NCBI GenBank assembly: GCA_024279045.1
Contig: JAJRRZ010000209.1
Coordinates: 1-16,387 of the forward strand
From: Alphaproteobacteria bacterium
GTDB taxonomy: Bacteria; Pseudomonadota; Alphaproteobacteria; Rhizobiales; Aestuariivirgaceae
Direction: 5' to 3'
DNA length: 16,387 nucleotides
Below are positions 7,380 to 14,183 of this stretch, piece by piece. The notes beneath the pieces were generated by a model that was given only the letters and a program-made list of their open reading frames with translations, was not told where the DNA came from and ran no database searches. Within the stretch, counting starts at the first letter, position 1. Each line of letters starts with the position of its first letter. A program made the position numbers and the translations under genes.

Positions 7380-7591
7380 CGTCCCCCTCTCTCGTGTTCC
7401 GGCGCACCTGTCAATGCCGGCAATCCCGCTCCCCTGGCAACACGGGCAGGATTTCCATCCGACATGGTGCCGACACCCGGCAACCCCCTGTCAAACATGA
7501 GCGCCGCGCACGCCAGCCATGCAAGGCAGTGTTTTAGGGCATCGCACCCATAACTGAAAATCGAAAATTTTTATGCTGTGCATAAGCAGGT
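7380..7591 (-). other. sulP-sbtA gap, possible sbtA promoter region
   Basis: This 212-base stretch has no gene. On the minus strand its upstream end is AT-rich (about 7552-7585) and carries a perfect dyad, TTATGC and GCATAA around three bases. A TTGACA hexamer lies at 7489-7494 on the minus strand, but no matching -10 box stands 16-18 bases after it. sbtA may therefore be read from sulP or from its own weak promoter here. Confidence 0.4.
7571..7585. promoter_or_regulatory. Perfect 15-bp dyad upstream of sbtA
   Basis: TTATGC and its reverse complement GCATAA are separated by three bases, six bases after the sulP stop codon. The dyad contains a T-N11-A core, the general pattern of LysR-type operators, so CbbR or another regulator could bind. 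On the RNA it would form only a short weak hairpin without a following U-run, which argues against a terminator. No experiment-like evidence is in the sequence. Confidence 0.4.
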
Positions 7592-9796
7592 TTACGACCC
7601 ACCCTGTCCCCTGCCCTCCTTCTCGCCAGGCGCGGCTGTTGCAGCGCCACCTTCGCCATCCGATCCGGTCGTGTCGGCTGCCTGCCGCGCCTGCGCATCG
7701 GCCAGCTCTTCTCCTTCGTATTTGCGCAACAATGCCTTCAGCGCACCATTCTTGCTGGTATAGATGTTTTCCCAGCCTATCAGTTCCGTCAGGCCGCTGC
7801 GGTCGAAGGCTTCCTGCACCTGCTGTTTCAGGCTGCTGAAGCCCAAGGTGATGCCCTGTTCGCGCAGCTTTTCCGTCATTTCGCGGATTTTTTCCTCGCC
7901 ACTGGCGTCGATCCAGTTCACCCCACCACCGACGATGACAATGGTTTTCGCCTTGGGGAAACGCGCCACGGTGTCGATGATCACGCGCTCGAAATAGGCC
8001 GCATTGGCGAACATGATGGCGCCGTCATACCGGCGCAGCACGAATTTCTCGCTCACCGGCTTCAGGTTGTGCGCCTTGATGCCCTTCAGGATGCCGTCGG
8101 CATCTATGCCCAGCACTTCCGAGCGCGGGCGCATGGTGCGAATGACGAACGCCATCAGTGTCAGCACCACGCCGACGAGGATGCCATTGGCAATGGCCGG
8201 CGCCATGAGCAATGTGGCGGCGAAGGTAATGATGCCGATGATGGCGCCGACCCGGTCGATACGCCACGCTTGAAGCAGCGGGCGGACGCGGATAAGCCCG
8301 AATACCGCCATCATCACGATGACCGCCAATACCGCTTGCGGCAGATGGTAGAGATAGGGCGTGAAGAACAGCAGTGTCAGCACCACGGCCATGGCGCTGA
8401 TGATGGCGAACAGTCCCGTCTGCGCCCCCATTTTCGCCGCCAAGGCCGAGCGCGAGAATGAACCGCTGACCGTGAACGAATTGAAGAAGCTGCCGGCAAT
8501 GTTGGCCAGCCCCTGCCCTACCAGCTCCTGGTTCAGATCCACCTTCTGCTTGGTGCGCAGGGCAATGGCCTTGGAAATGGACATGGCCTCCAGAAAACCG
8601 ATCATCGCCATCACGAAAGCCGCCGGCAACAGCAACAGCATGATCTGACTGTCAATGACAGGCACGGAAAACTCCGGCAAGCCGCGCGGAATTTCACCGA
8701 CCACCGCCCCACCAGAAGACAGCACCAGCACCCCATCCCCGAAAGAGTGGAACCGCCAGACACGTCCATCGGTCTTCATGCCTTCCCGCAAGGTCTCCGC
8801 GGCATGAAAGCGCACGCTCCCGTCATCGGCCTGCACTCGGTAGAAATCTATCTGGTTCAGTTCTATGCGCCGGGCATTGTTGTAGTCGCGCAGCACTTTC
8901 AATTCATGCTCTATCGCCACCACCTCGCCTTCCAGCTCCGCCACGCGCAACAGTGTTTCCTCGTCGTCCTTTCCGTTTTCCAGCAATTTCTGGATGGTGG
9001 CGTTCTTGCTGGTGATCTCCTTTTTCATCTGATCCATGAGACCTTGGGTATTGATATACTTGCGTATCAGCTCCTTGGCTGCCCCGGCCTGCACGGTATC
9101 CAGAGGCACCGCCTCCTTGCGCTCGAAACCGATGGCCGCACTGACCGCCGTTGCCACGACCACCGCCACCAACACACCCGGCACAATCCTGATGAAGCGG
9201 TCCGTCAGGCGGATGATGATGTAGGCCCCCACGGCAAAGGCCAGCGTCGGCCAGTGCGTCTGCGCAATTTGCGTGATTACCCCCAGCAGATCGGAAAGGT
9301 AGGCGTCGGACCGCGGAAACGGTACGCCGAGAATCTTGTTCAGTTGAGACAAACCGATGATGAGTGCGGCAGCATTGGTAAAACCGATGAGCACCGGCGA
9401 GGAGATGTAATTGACCACAAACCCCATGCGCGCCATACCAAGGGCAAAGCGCAACACGCCTACCATCAATCCCAGCATGATGGCCAGCTCGACGAACTTG
9501 TCGCTGCCCACCGTGGCGAAGGGAATCAATGCCGCAGCCGACATCATGGAGAGCATGGCAACCGGCGCGGTGTGCAACTGATTGCACGAGCCCCACAGGG
9601 AAGCGACGATGACTGGCACAATGGAGGCATACAGCCCATAGACCACTGGCAGACCCGCCAGCTGTGCATAAGCCATACTCTGCGGCACCAGCAGCAACGC
9701 CACGGTGATGCCGGCCATCAGGTCGGCGCGGATGGTTTCCCGCGTCATCGGAAACCAGCGCAAGAAGGGAAAAATACGCTGCGGATCGATTTTCAT
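7592..9796 (-). CDS. SulP family anion (probably bicarbonate) transporter with STAS domain and a large coiled-coil insert
   Basis: A 734-residue member of the SulP/SLC26 family. The N-terminal half (about 25-223) and C-terminal half (about 380-555) carry the membrane segments, with the family motifs LVPQSMAYAQLAGLP near residue 37 and IGFLEAMSISKAIA near 399. A STAS domain spans about 560-695, followed by a Gly/Glu-rich tail. Between residues ~226 and ~366, where relatives have a short link, lies a soluble insert with heptad-like helices (about 240-315) and a beta-rich part. By the usual 7+7 topology this insert should face the periplasm. SulP members carry sulfate, bicarbonate or other anions; the position beside sbtA and carboxysome genes suggests bicarbonate. 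I chose the ATG at 9796 because the homologous region starts there; the frame is open to a GTG at 9925. The ribosome site (GGAAG) is only fair. Confidence 0.92.
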   Translation of the reverse strand: MKIDPQRIFPFLRWFPMTRETIRADLMAGITVALLLVPQSMAYAQLAGLPVVYGLYASIVPVIVASLWGSCNQLHTAPVAMLSMMSAAALIPFATVGSDKFVELAIMLGLMVGVLRFALGMARMGFVVNYISSPVLIGFTNAAALIIGLSQLNKILGVPFPRSDAYLSDLLGVITQIAQTHWPTLAFAVGAYIIIRLTDRFIRIVPGVLVAVVVATAVSAAIGFERKEAVPLDTVQAGAAKELIRKYINTQGLMDQMKKEITSKNATIQKLLENGKDDEETLLRVAELEGEVVAIEHELKVLRDYNNARRIELNQIDFYRVQADDGSVRFHAAETLREGMKTDGRVWRFHSFGDGVLVLSSGGAVVGEIPRGLPEFSVPVIDSQIMLLLLPAAFVMAMIGFLEAMSISKAIALRTKQKVDLNQELVGQGLANIAGSFFNSFTVSGSFSRSALAAKMGAQTGLFAIISAMAVVLTLLFFTPYLYHLPQAVLAVIVMMAVFGLIRVRPLLQAWRIDRVGAIIGIITFAATLLMAPAIANGILVGVVLTLMAFVIRTMRPRSEVLGIDADGILKGIKAHNLKPVSEKFVLRRYDGAIMFANAAYFERVIIDTVARFPKAKTIVIVGGGVNWIDASGEEKIREMTEKLREQGITLGFSSLKQQVQEAFDRSGLTELIGWENIYTSKNGALKALLRKYEGEELADAQARQAADTTGSDGEGGAATAAPGEKEGRGQGGS

Positions 9797-9849
9797 GGCT
9801 TCCAGCCCGAGACTTGCTTGTGAATCATGGAAAAAACCGCGAACCAAGG

Positions 9850-9927
9850 GAGTGGTGGCGCCATTATCTGCCGCCGTCTTCCCCACCGGCTCTCCACCGG
9901 CAGGCGGCCACAGGCACCCCACCACTC
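9850..9927 (-). other. Long fold-back in the sulP leader RNA
   Basis: On the minus-strand RNA, GAGTGGT pairs with ACCACTC, then after a two-base bulge GGTGCC pairs with GGCGCC, and further in GCCGCC pairs with GGCGGC. The one non-Watson-Crick pair is a G-U wobble on the sulP-sense RNA and would be a C-A mismatch on the opposite RNA. The apical loop contains the 8-bp element GCCGGTGG twice, 11 bases apart. The structure ends 53 bases before the sulP ATG, so it could act as a leader control element, but it matches no riboswitch class I know. Confidence 0.45.
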
Positions 9928-10268
9928 ATGACTGCTTTCAGCTACATCGCAGCCGACTACGACCCATCCGCGGTGCACAATGCCTTTCCATGGATATTTC
10001 CAGACCTTGCAGGATGTCGTCGGTAACAGAAGAATGCCTCAAGCGGCAGACATGCACCCAGGGTCAGAACCCATGAACCTGCATGACGCCCCAAGCCATT
10101 TGCGCTGCATCTCAGCGCTCTTATGCCCCCGGCAATGCCAGCAAGCATTCCCGGCGGGCAAAAGAACACCGATTTTCAGGCAAATGACGAATCTGCCACG
10201 CTTCCTTACGAGGTCTGCCCCTGATGGATAACCGTGCGCAACCCTTGCCATAAAAGAAATTATGATTC

Positions 10269-10289
10269 AATCTATTGCAGCTATAGATT
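10269..10289. promoter_or_regulatory. cbbR operator (putative): 21-bp dyad, candidate CbbR operator
   Basis: AATCTAT and ATAGATT are perfect inverted 7-bp arms around seven bases. The dyad includes a T-N11-A core typical of LysR-type binding sites and sits 55 bases upstream of the cbbR start codon. The half-site ATCTAT recurs in the cbbL promoter region at 5957-5962. The inference is a CbbR site for autoregulation and for sulP. Confidence 0.5.
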
Positions 10290-10290
10290 T

Positions 10291-10309
10291 TTGCCCAAGA
10301 CTTGCCCAA
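10291..10309. repeat. Tandem 8-bp direct repeat next to the cbbR dyad
   Basis: TTGCCCAA occurs twice, separated by GAC, giving a period of 11 bases, about one turn of the helix. It abuts the 21-bp dyad and precedes the cbbR ribosome site. Such phased repeats often mark binding of a regulator to one face of the DNA, but no known protein is identified. Confidence 0.45.
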
Positions 10310-10343
10310 TCGAGCCGCGCTGCAATCCGGGAGTGCTCTTTTC

Positions 10344-11291
10344 ATGAAACGCCCCACCAGTAACCGCATGGCATCGCGCATTACCCTGCGCCAACTGCAG
10401 ATCTTCGAGACGGTTGCACGCCTGGGCAGCTTCACCGCCGCGGCGCGCGAACTGCACGTAACCCAGCCCACCGTATCGATGCAGATCAGCAAACTCAGCG
10501 AGCAGCTCGAGCTGACACTGCTGGAACAGATTGGCCGCCAGGTGCGCCTGACGACGGATGGCCGCAAGGTCTATGACGCGGCTTGCGACATCCTTTCCCG
10601 CACCGGCATGCTGGGAGAGCTGGCCGCCAAGCTCAAGGGTGAGGTGCAGGGAGATTTGCGCATTGCCAGCGTTACCACGGCCACCTATTTCCTGCCTCGT
10701 CTGCTGGGCGCTTTCGTGCGGCGGTATCCTGGTGTGGAACCCTTTCTTTCGGTTACCAATCGCACACAGGTCATCGAGCGCCTGCGCAGCGGCTCCGACG
10801 ATCTCATCGTCATGGGGCGTGCACCGCAGGAGCTCGATGTGGTGGCTCATCCGTTTCTCGACAACGAGCTCGTGGTGGCCGCCCCTCCGGCCCACCCCCT
10901 GACAACAGGGCAGCGGCTGCCCCTGCACGTGCTGGCAAAGGAGCGTTTTCTTGTGCGCGAACAGGGTTCCGGCACCCGTCTGGCAGTCGAGTCGCTGATG
11001 GCAGAACATGGCCTGACATTGCGCCCCAGCATGGAACTGGGCGCCACGGAAGCCATCAAGCAGGCGGTGCTGGCGGGCCTGGGCATCTCGGTTTTGCCTC
11101 TGCACACCATCGAGCGCGAGCTGCAAGCTGGCGACATCACGGTGCTGGATGTCGAGCACTTCCCCTTGCGCCGCAAATGGTATGCGGTGCACCTGAAAGG
11201 CCGGCGCCTGTCGCTGGCTGCACAGCATTTTCTGGATTATCTGTGCACCGAGGCCACCACCTTGCTGCAAGGCCAGATGGAAGAGGCATAG
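10344..11291 (+). CDS. cbbR: LysR-type regulator of CO2 fixation genes, CbbR
   Basis: A 315-residue LysR-type transcription factor. The N-terminal winged helix-turn-helix (about 13-72) reads ITLRQLQIFETVARLGSFT, then AARELHVTQPTVSMQISKL and ends in LLEQIGRQVRLT. The C-terminal effector-binding domain contains GDLRIASVTTATYFLPRLL, the DDLIVMGRAPQELDVV stretch, and NELVVAAPPAHPL, all characteristic of CbbR proteins, which sense Calvin-cycle or energy metabolites such as RuBP, PEP or NADPH and activate cbb operons. I chose the ATG at 10344 because GGGAG lies about 10 bases upstream; a TTG at 10302 and an ATG at 10368 are alternatives. It is divergent from sulP rather than from cbbL, which is 4.5 kb away, so the transporter genes lie between the regulator and its usual target. 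Confidence 0.92.
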   Translation: MKRPTSNRMASRITLRQLQIFETVARLGSFTAAARELHVTQPTVSMQISKLSEQLELTLLEQIGRQVRLTTDGRKVYDAACDILSRTGMLGELAAKLKGEVQGDLRIASVTTATYFLPRLLGAFVRRYPGVEPFLSVTNRTQVIERLRSGSDDLIVMGRAPQELDVVAHPFLDNELVVAAPPAHPLTTGQRLPLHVLAKERFLVREQGSGTRLAVESLMAEHGLTLRPSMELGATEAIKQAVLAGLGISVLPLHTIERELQAGDITVLDVEHFPLRRKWYAVHLKGRRLSLAAQHFLDYLCTEATTLLQGQMEEA

Positions 11292-11419
11292 GCACGGGGT
11301 CAGGCCCGCACCAATACCGCCACGGGGCGGATGAAACATGGAGGGCTCCGAATGTGCCTGTCCTGGCCATTGCCCGAGAGGCGATGCCCATTGTGGCGCG
11401 AGCTGCTATCATCTGCCGC
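11292..11419. other. cbbR to solute-binding-protein gap
   Basis: This 128-base gap follows cbbR and precedes the solute-binding-protein gene on the same strand. I see no convincing hairpin with a U-run and no clear promoter. An in-frame ATG at 11384 with GAGAGG just upstream could begin the next gene inside this gap. Confidence 0.4.
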
Positions 11420-13252
11420 ATGAGCGATTCGCCCTTGATACGGGAATGCTGCCGGTCATTGGCGCTGGTGTCGATGCTGGCGTTGCCAGCCGTGTTCGGC
11501 GCGCGGGCGGGACTGGCGGAGCCGGCGTACGGCGTCGCCATGCACGGCCAACCCGCCCTGCCCGCGGACTTCACGCACTTTCCCCATACCAACCCGGATG
11601 CGCCGAAGGGCGGCACGTTGCGGCTGGCCGTAACGGGCAGTTTCGATTCGCTCAATCCGTTTATCATCAAGGGCAGCCCAGCTTGGCACGTGCGGCTGCT
11701 GATGTTCGAGCCACTGCTGGCGCGCAACCACTCCGAGCCGTTTTCGCTCTACGGGCTGGTCGCCGAAAAGGTGGACATGCCGGAGGATCGCACCTCCATT
11801 ACCTTTCACCTGAACCCGAAGGCGAGCTTTGCCGACGGTGCGTCGATCACGGCAAAGGATGTGCTGTTCTCGTGGAAAACGCTGCGCGATCACGGGCGGC
11901 TGAACCACCGCACCTATTACAGGAAGGTGCTGAAGGCCGAGGCCATCGACGAGCACACGGTGAAGTTCACGCTCGACGGCAAGGATCGCGAGCTGCCGCT
12001 GATCCTCGGCCTGATGCCGGTGCTGCCGGCGCACTGGTTCAAGGACAGGACGTTCGACAAGACGACTCTGGAACCGATGCTCGGCTCCGGCCCCTACCGG
12101 CTGGTGGAGGTGAAGCCGGGGCAGAAGCTGGTGTTCGAGCGGCGCAAGGACTACTGGGGCAAGGACCTGCCATCGCGGCGCGGCATGTTCAACCATGACC
12201 GCATCATCATCGACTACTATCGCGACAGGCAGGCCGCATTCGAGGCGCTGAAGAAGGGGCTGGTGGACATCCGCTTCGAGAGCGACGCCACCCGCTGGGC
12301 CACGGCCTACGACTTTCCGGCGGTGAAGGAGGGGCGCTTCGTGCAGGAGGTGGTGCCGACGAAATTGCCCGCGCCGCTGTCGGCTTTCGTGTTCAACACG
12401 CGCCGGGCGCTGTTCTTCGATGCCCGCGTGCGCGAGGCGCTGCTGCATACCTTCGATTTCGAATGGGCCAACGCCAACCTGTTTCACGGCCTGTATCGGC
12501 GCACCAGCGGCTATTTCGACGGCTCGGAGCTGTCCTCCATTGGCCGTGCGGCAGACGTGATGGAACTGCGGCTGATGAAGCAGGTGGGGGCGCGCCTGCA
12601 AGAGCGTTTCATCAAGGGCGAATGGCGCGCGCCGGTGTCCGACGGGTCGGGGCGCGACCGGCGCAACCTGCGCCGCGCGGTGCAACTGCTGGGGCAGGCC
12701 GGCTGGCGCATTGCCGGGGGGCGCATGGTGCATGCGAAAACGGGCCAGCCCTTCAGCTTCGAGCTGCTGATTCAGTCCAGCGAACAGGAGAAGATCGCCC
12801 TGCACTGGCAGAAAGCGCTGAGCGCCATCGGCATCACCATGCGCGTGCGGCTGGTGGATTCCGCGCAGTTCACCCGCCGCCTGCTGAACTACGATTATGA
12901 CGTTGCGCCCTATACCTGGCACAACTCGCTCTCGCCCGGCAACGAGCAGAAGTTCTACTGGGGCAGCTTCGGGCGCAAGCAGCCCGGCACGCGCAACTAT
13001 GCCGGCATTGCCGACAAGTCCGTGGACGCCACCATCGAGGCGTTGATTGCCGCACGCACACGGACCGAACTGGTAGCCGCCGCGCGGCTGCTTGACCGGC
13101 TGCTGAGCAGCGGTTTTTACGTGTTGCCACTGTATCACGCGCCGGGGCAGTGGGTGGGGCGCTGGCAACATGTCAAACATCCGGCAACGCTGTCGCTCTA
13201 CGGTTTTCAGATCACCACCACATGGGACGGGCGGCTGAAAAATGGCAAATAG
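11420..13252 (+). CDS. Periplasmic oligopeptide-binding protein of an ABC importer (YejA-like, SBP family 5)
   Basis: A 610-residue extracellular solute-binding protein, about the usual size of the YejA-like branch. Residues 1-33 look like a Sec signal peptide, with SLALVSMLALPAVFGARAGL as hydrophobic core and likely cleavage at GLA/EPAYG. The mature part shows family features: FTHFPHTNPDAPKGGTLRLA and SFDSLNPFIIKG near the N-terminus, the ITFHLNPKASFADG segment with KDVLFSWKTLRDHG, LGSGPYRL, VFERRKDYWGKDLP, and a C-terminal lobe ending VLPLYHAPGQWVGRW. YejA-type proteins bind oligopeptides or peptide-like compounds such as microcin C for the YejBEF permease, but no permease or ATPase gene is next to it here. 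The start at 11420 has a weak ribosome site; an ATG at 11384 would add 12 residues. The ligand is not known. Confidence 0.9.
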   Translation: MSDSPLIRECCRSLALVSMLALPAVFGARAGLAEPAYGVAMHGQPALPADFTHFPHTNPDAPKGGTLRLAVTGSFDSLNPFIIKGSPAWHVRLLMFEPLLARNHSEPFSLYGLVAEKVDMPEDRTSITFHLNPKASFADGASITAKDVLFSWKTLRDHGRLNHRTYYRKVLKAEAIDEHTVKFTLDGKDRELPLILGLMPVLPAHWFKDRTFDKTTLEPMLGSGPYRLVEVKPGQKLVFERRKDYWGKDLPSRRGMFNHDRIIIDYYRDRQAAFEALKKGLVDIRFESDATRWATAYDFPAVKEGRFVQEVVPTKLPAPLSAFVFNTRRALFFDARVREALLHTFDFEWANANLFHGLYRRTSGYFDGSELSSIGRAADVMELRLMKQVGARLQERFIKGEWRAPVSDGSGRDRRNLRRAVQLLGQAGWRIAGGRMVHAKTGQPFSFELLIQSSEQEKIALHWQKALSAIGITMRVRLVDSAQFTRRLLNYDYDVAPYTWHNSLSPGNEQKFYWGSFGRKQPGTRNYAGIADKSVDATIEALIAARTRTELVAAARLLDRLLSSGFYVLPLYHAPGQWVGRWQHVKHPATLSLYGFQITTTWDGRLKNGK

Positions 13253-13297
13253 CGTCCGCCCGACACCACCGTGTGGAAAGCACGGCGCGCGCGGCTT

Positions 13298-13326
13298 TTG
13301 CATGTGCGGCGCGGCGGGCCTATATT
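13298..13326 (+). promoter_or_regulatory. Probable sigma-70 promoter of the DsbA-family gene
   Basis: TTGCAT (13298-13303) and TATATT (13321-13326) are separated by exactly 17 bases, 37 bases before the ATG of the DsbA-family gene. The -10 box matches five of six consensus bases and the -35 box three of six. Together with CAGGAG upstream of the start, this suggests the gene has its own promoter. Confidence 0.55.
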
Positions 13327-13363
13327 GCGCGGCAGTTACATTCCCGACAGGAGCCATGCACAC

Positions 13364-14080
13364 ATGAGCGATGCCAACGCCAACGAAACCACCACGCAGG
13401 GTGCAGATACCCCGCCGGTGGAGATCGACGTCATCCTCGATTTCGTCTGCCCGTGGAGCTACATCGGCAAGCGCCGGCTGAACGCCACGCTGGAGATGCT
13501 GGGCGAGGGATTCAAGGTGAACTATCATCCCTTCATGATGGCCGCCGACATTCCCCCCGGCGGCATTCCGCGCAAGGAGTGGCTGGCGAAGACCTACGGC
13601 AACAAGCAGCAGCAGGAGCAGGCGCTGGAGCCGATCAAGGTAGCGGGGCTGCAGGACGGTATCGAGTTCAACTTCGACGCCATCGACGTGATGCCCAACT
13701 CCTTCGACGCGCACCGCGCCATGCGCTGGGCGCGCGAGGCGGGCAAGGCCGACGAGATGGCCGAGCGGCTGTTTCAACTGTTCTTCATCGAGGGCGAGGA
13801 TATCGGCGATACGGACGTGCTGGCCCGTGCGCTGGCGCAGGTTGGGGTGATGGACGCCTTCCGCGCGCAGAAGATGCTGGAGGGTGAGGTGGACGTGGAC
13901 GAGGTGTGGGAAGAGATGATGGAGGTAAAGAAGCTCGGCCTCAAAAAGCTGCCGGCCCTCATCATCGCCCGCAAATACGCCATTCTCGGCGTGGAGGACC
14001 CGGTTACCATTGCCAAGACGCTGCAGGCCGTGCAGGCGGAAATGGAACTGGACGCGCGGGAGCGCCAAGCGGACGCATGA
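13364..14080 (+). CDS. DsbA/FrnE-family thioredoxin-fold protein with CPWS active-site motif
   Basis: A 238-residue protein of the DsbA-like family (FrnE / 2-hydroxychromene-2-carboxylate isomerase branch). After a disordered, acidic first 18 residues comes strand IDVILDFVCPWSYIGKRRL with C29-P-W-S32 at the start of the active-site helix. A helical insertion follows (PNSFDAHRAMRWAREAG, LFQLFFIEGEDIGD), then KKLPALIIARKYAILGVEDP with the cis-proline loop. C29 is the only cysteine, so it cannot form the usual CXXC disulfide; it may act through glutathione or a single thiol, or as an isomerase-like enzyme. No signal peptide is visible, so it is likely cytoplasmic. The ATG at 13364 has CAGGAG about 11 bases upstream; the frame extends further left without a ribosome site. 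The substrate is unknown. rnhB follows 103 bases downstream. Confidence 0.85.
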   Translation: MSDANANETTTQGADTPPVEIDVILDFVCPWSYIGKRRLNATLEMLGEGFKVNYHPFMMAADIPPGGIPRKEWLAKTYGNKQQQEQALEPIKVAGLQDGIEFNFDAIDVMPNSFDAHRAMRWAREAGKADEMAERLFQLFFIEGEDIGDTDVLARALAQVGVMDAFRAQKMLEGEVDVDEVWEEMMEVKKLGLKKLPALIIARKYAILGVEDPVTIAKTLQAVQAEMELDARERQADA

Positions 14081-14183
14081 GCCGCCGCCTGGCCAAGGGT
14101 GCCACCATAAATTTGCACGACATTCCGGCAACATCCCGGGCCAATTGCGCTGCATGCCAGCGCCCTTTCACAGGGTGATGGAA

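Larger units (their letters stand above)
9797..10343. promoter_or_regulatory. Divergent sulP-cbbR intergenic region
   Basis: This 547-base stretch holds no convincing gene; its short reading frames have no ribosome sites and no recognisable product. The part next to cbbR (about 10250-10310) is AT-rich and carries a 21-bp dyad followed by two tandem 8-bp repeats. The part next to sulP (9850-9927) forms a long fold-back on the sulP-sense RNA. On the minus strand TTGGGC, 17 bases and ATAGAT make a possible but poor sulP promoter overlapping the dyad. LysR regulators such as CbbR commonly bind between their own gene and a divergent target, so autoregulation and sulP control from this region are likely but inferred. 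I see nothing in 9930-10240. Confidence 0.55.

Noticed and set aside
5940..7553. 537-codon His/Gln-rich plus-strand frame opposite sbtA and the PII-like gene
   Set aside because: The His/Gln-rich composition is what the reverse complement of hydrophobic membrane-protein codons gives.
7571..7585. The dyad after sulP as an intrinsic terminator
   Set aside because: The stem is short and AT-rich, and no U-run directly follows it on the sulP-sense strand.
9930..10240. Short open frames on both strands in the sulP-cbbR gap
   Set aside because: All are under 125 codons, overlap each other, lack ribosome sites and show no recognisable motif.
11456..14155. 899-codon minus-strand frame opposite the solute-binding protein and DsbA-family genes
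   Set aside because: It spans two real plus-strand genes and their gap; composition is typical of an antisense frame in GC-rich DNA.
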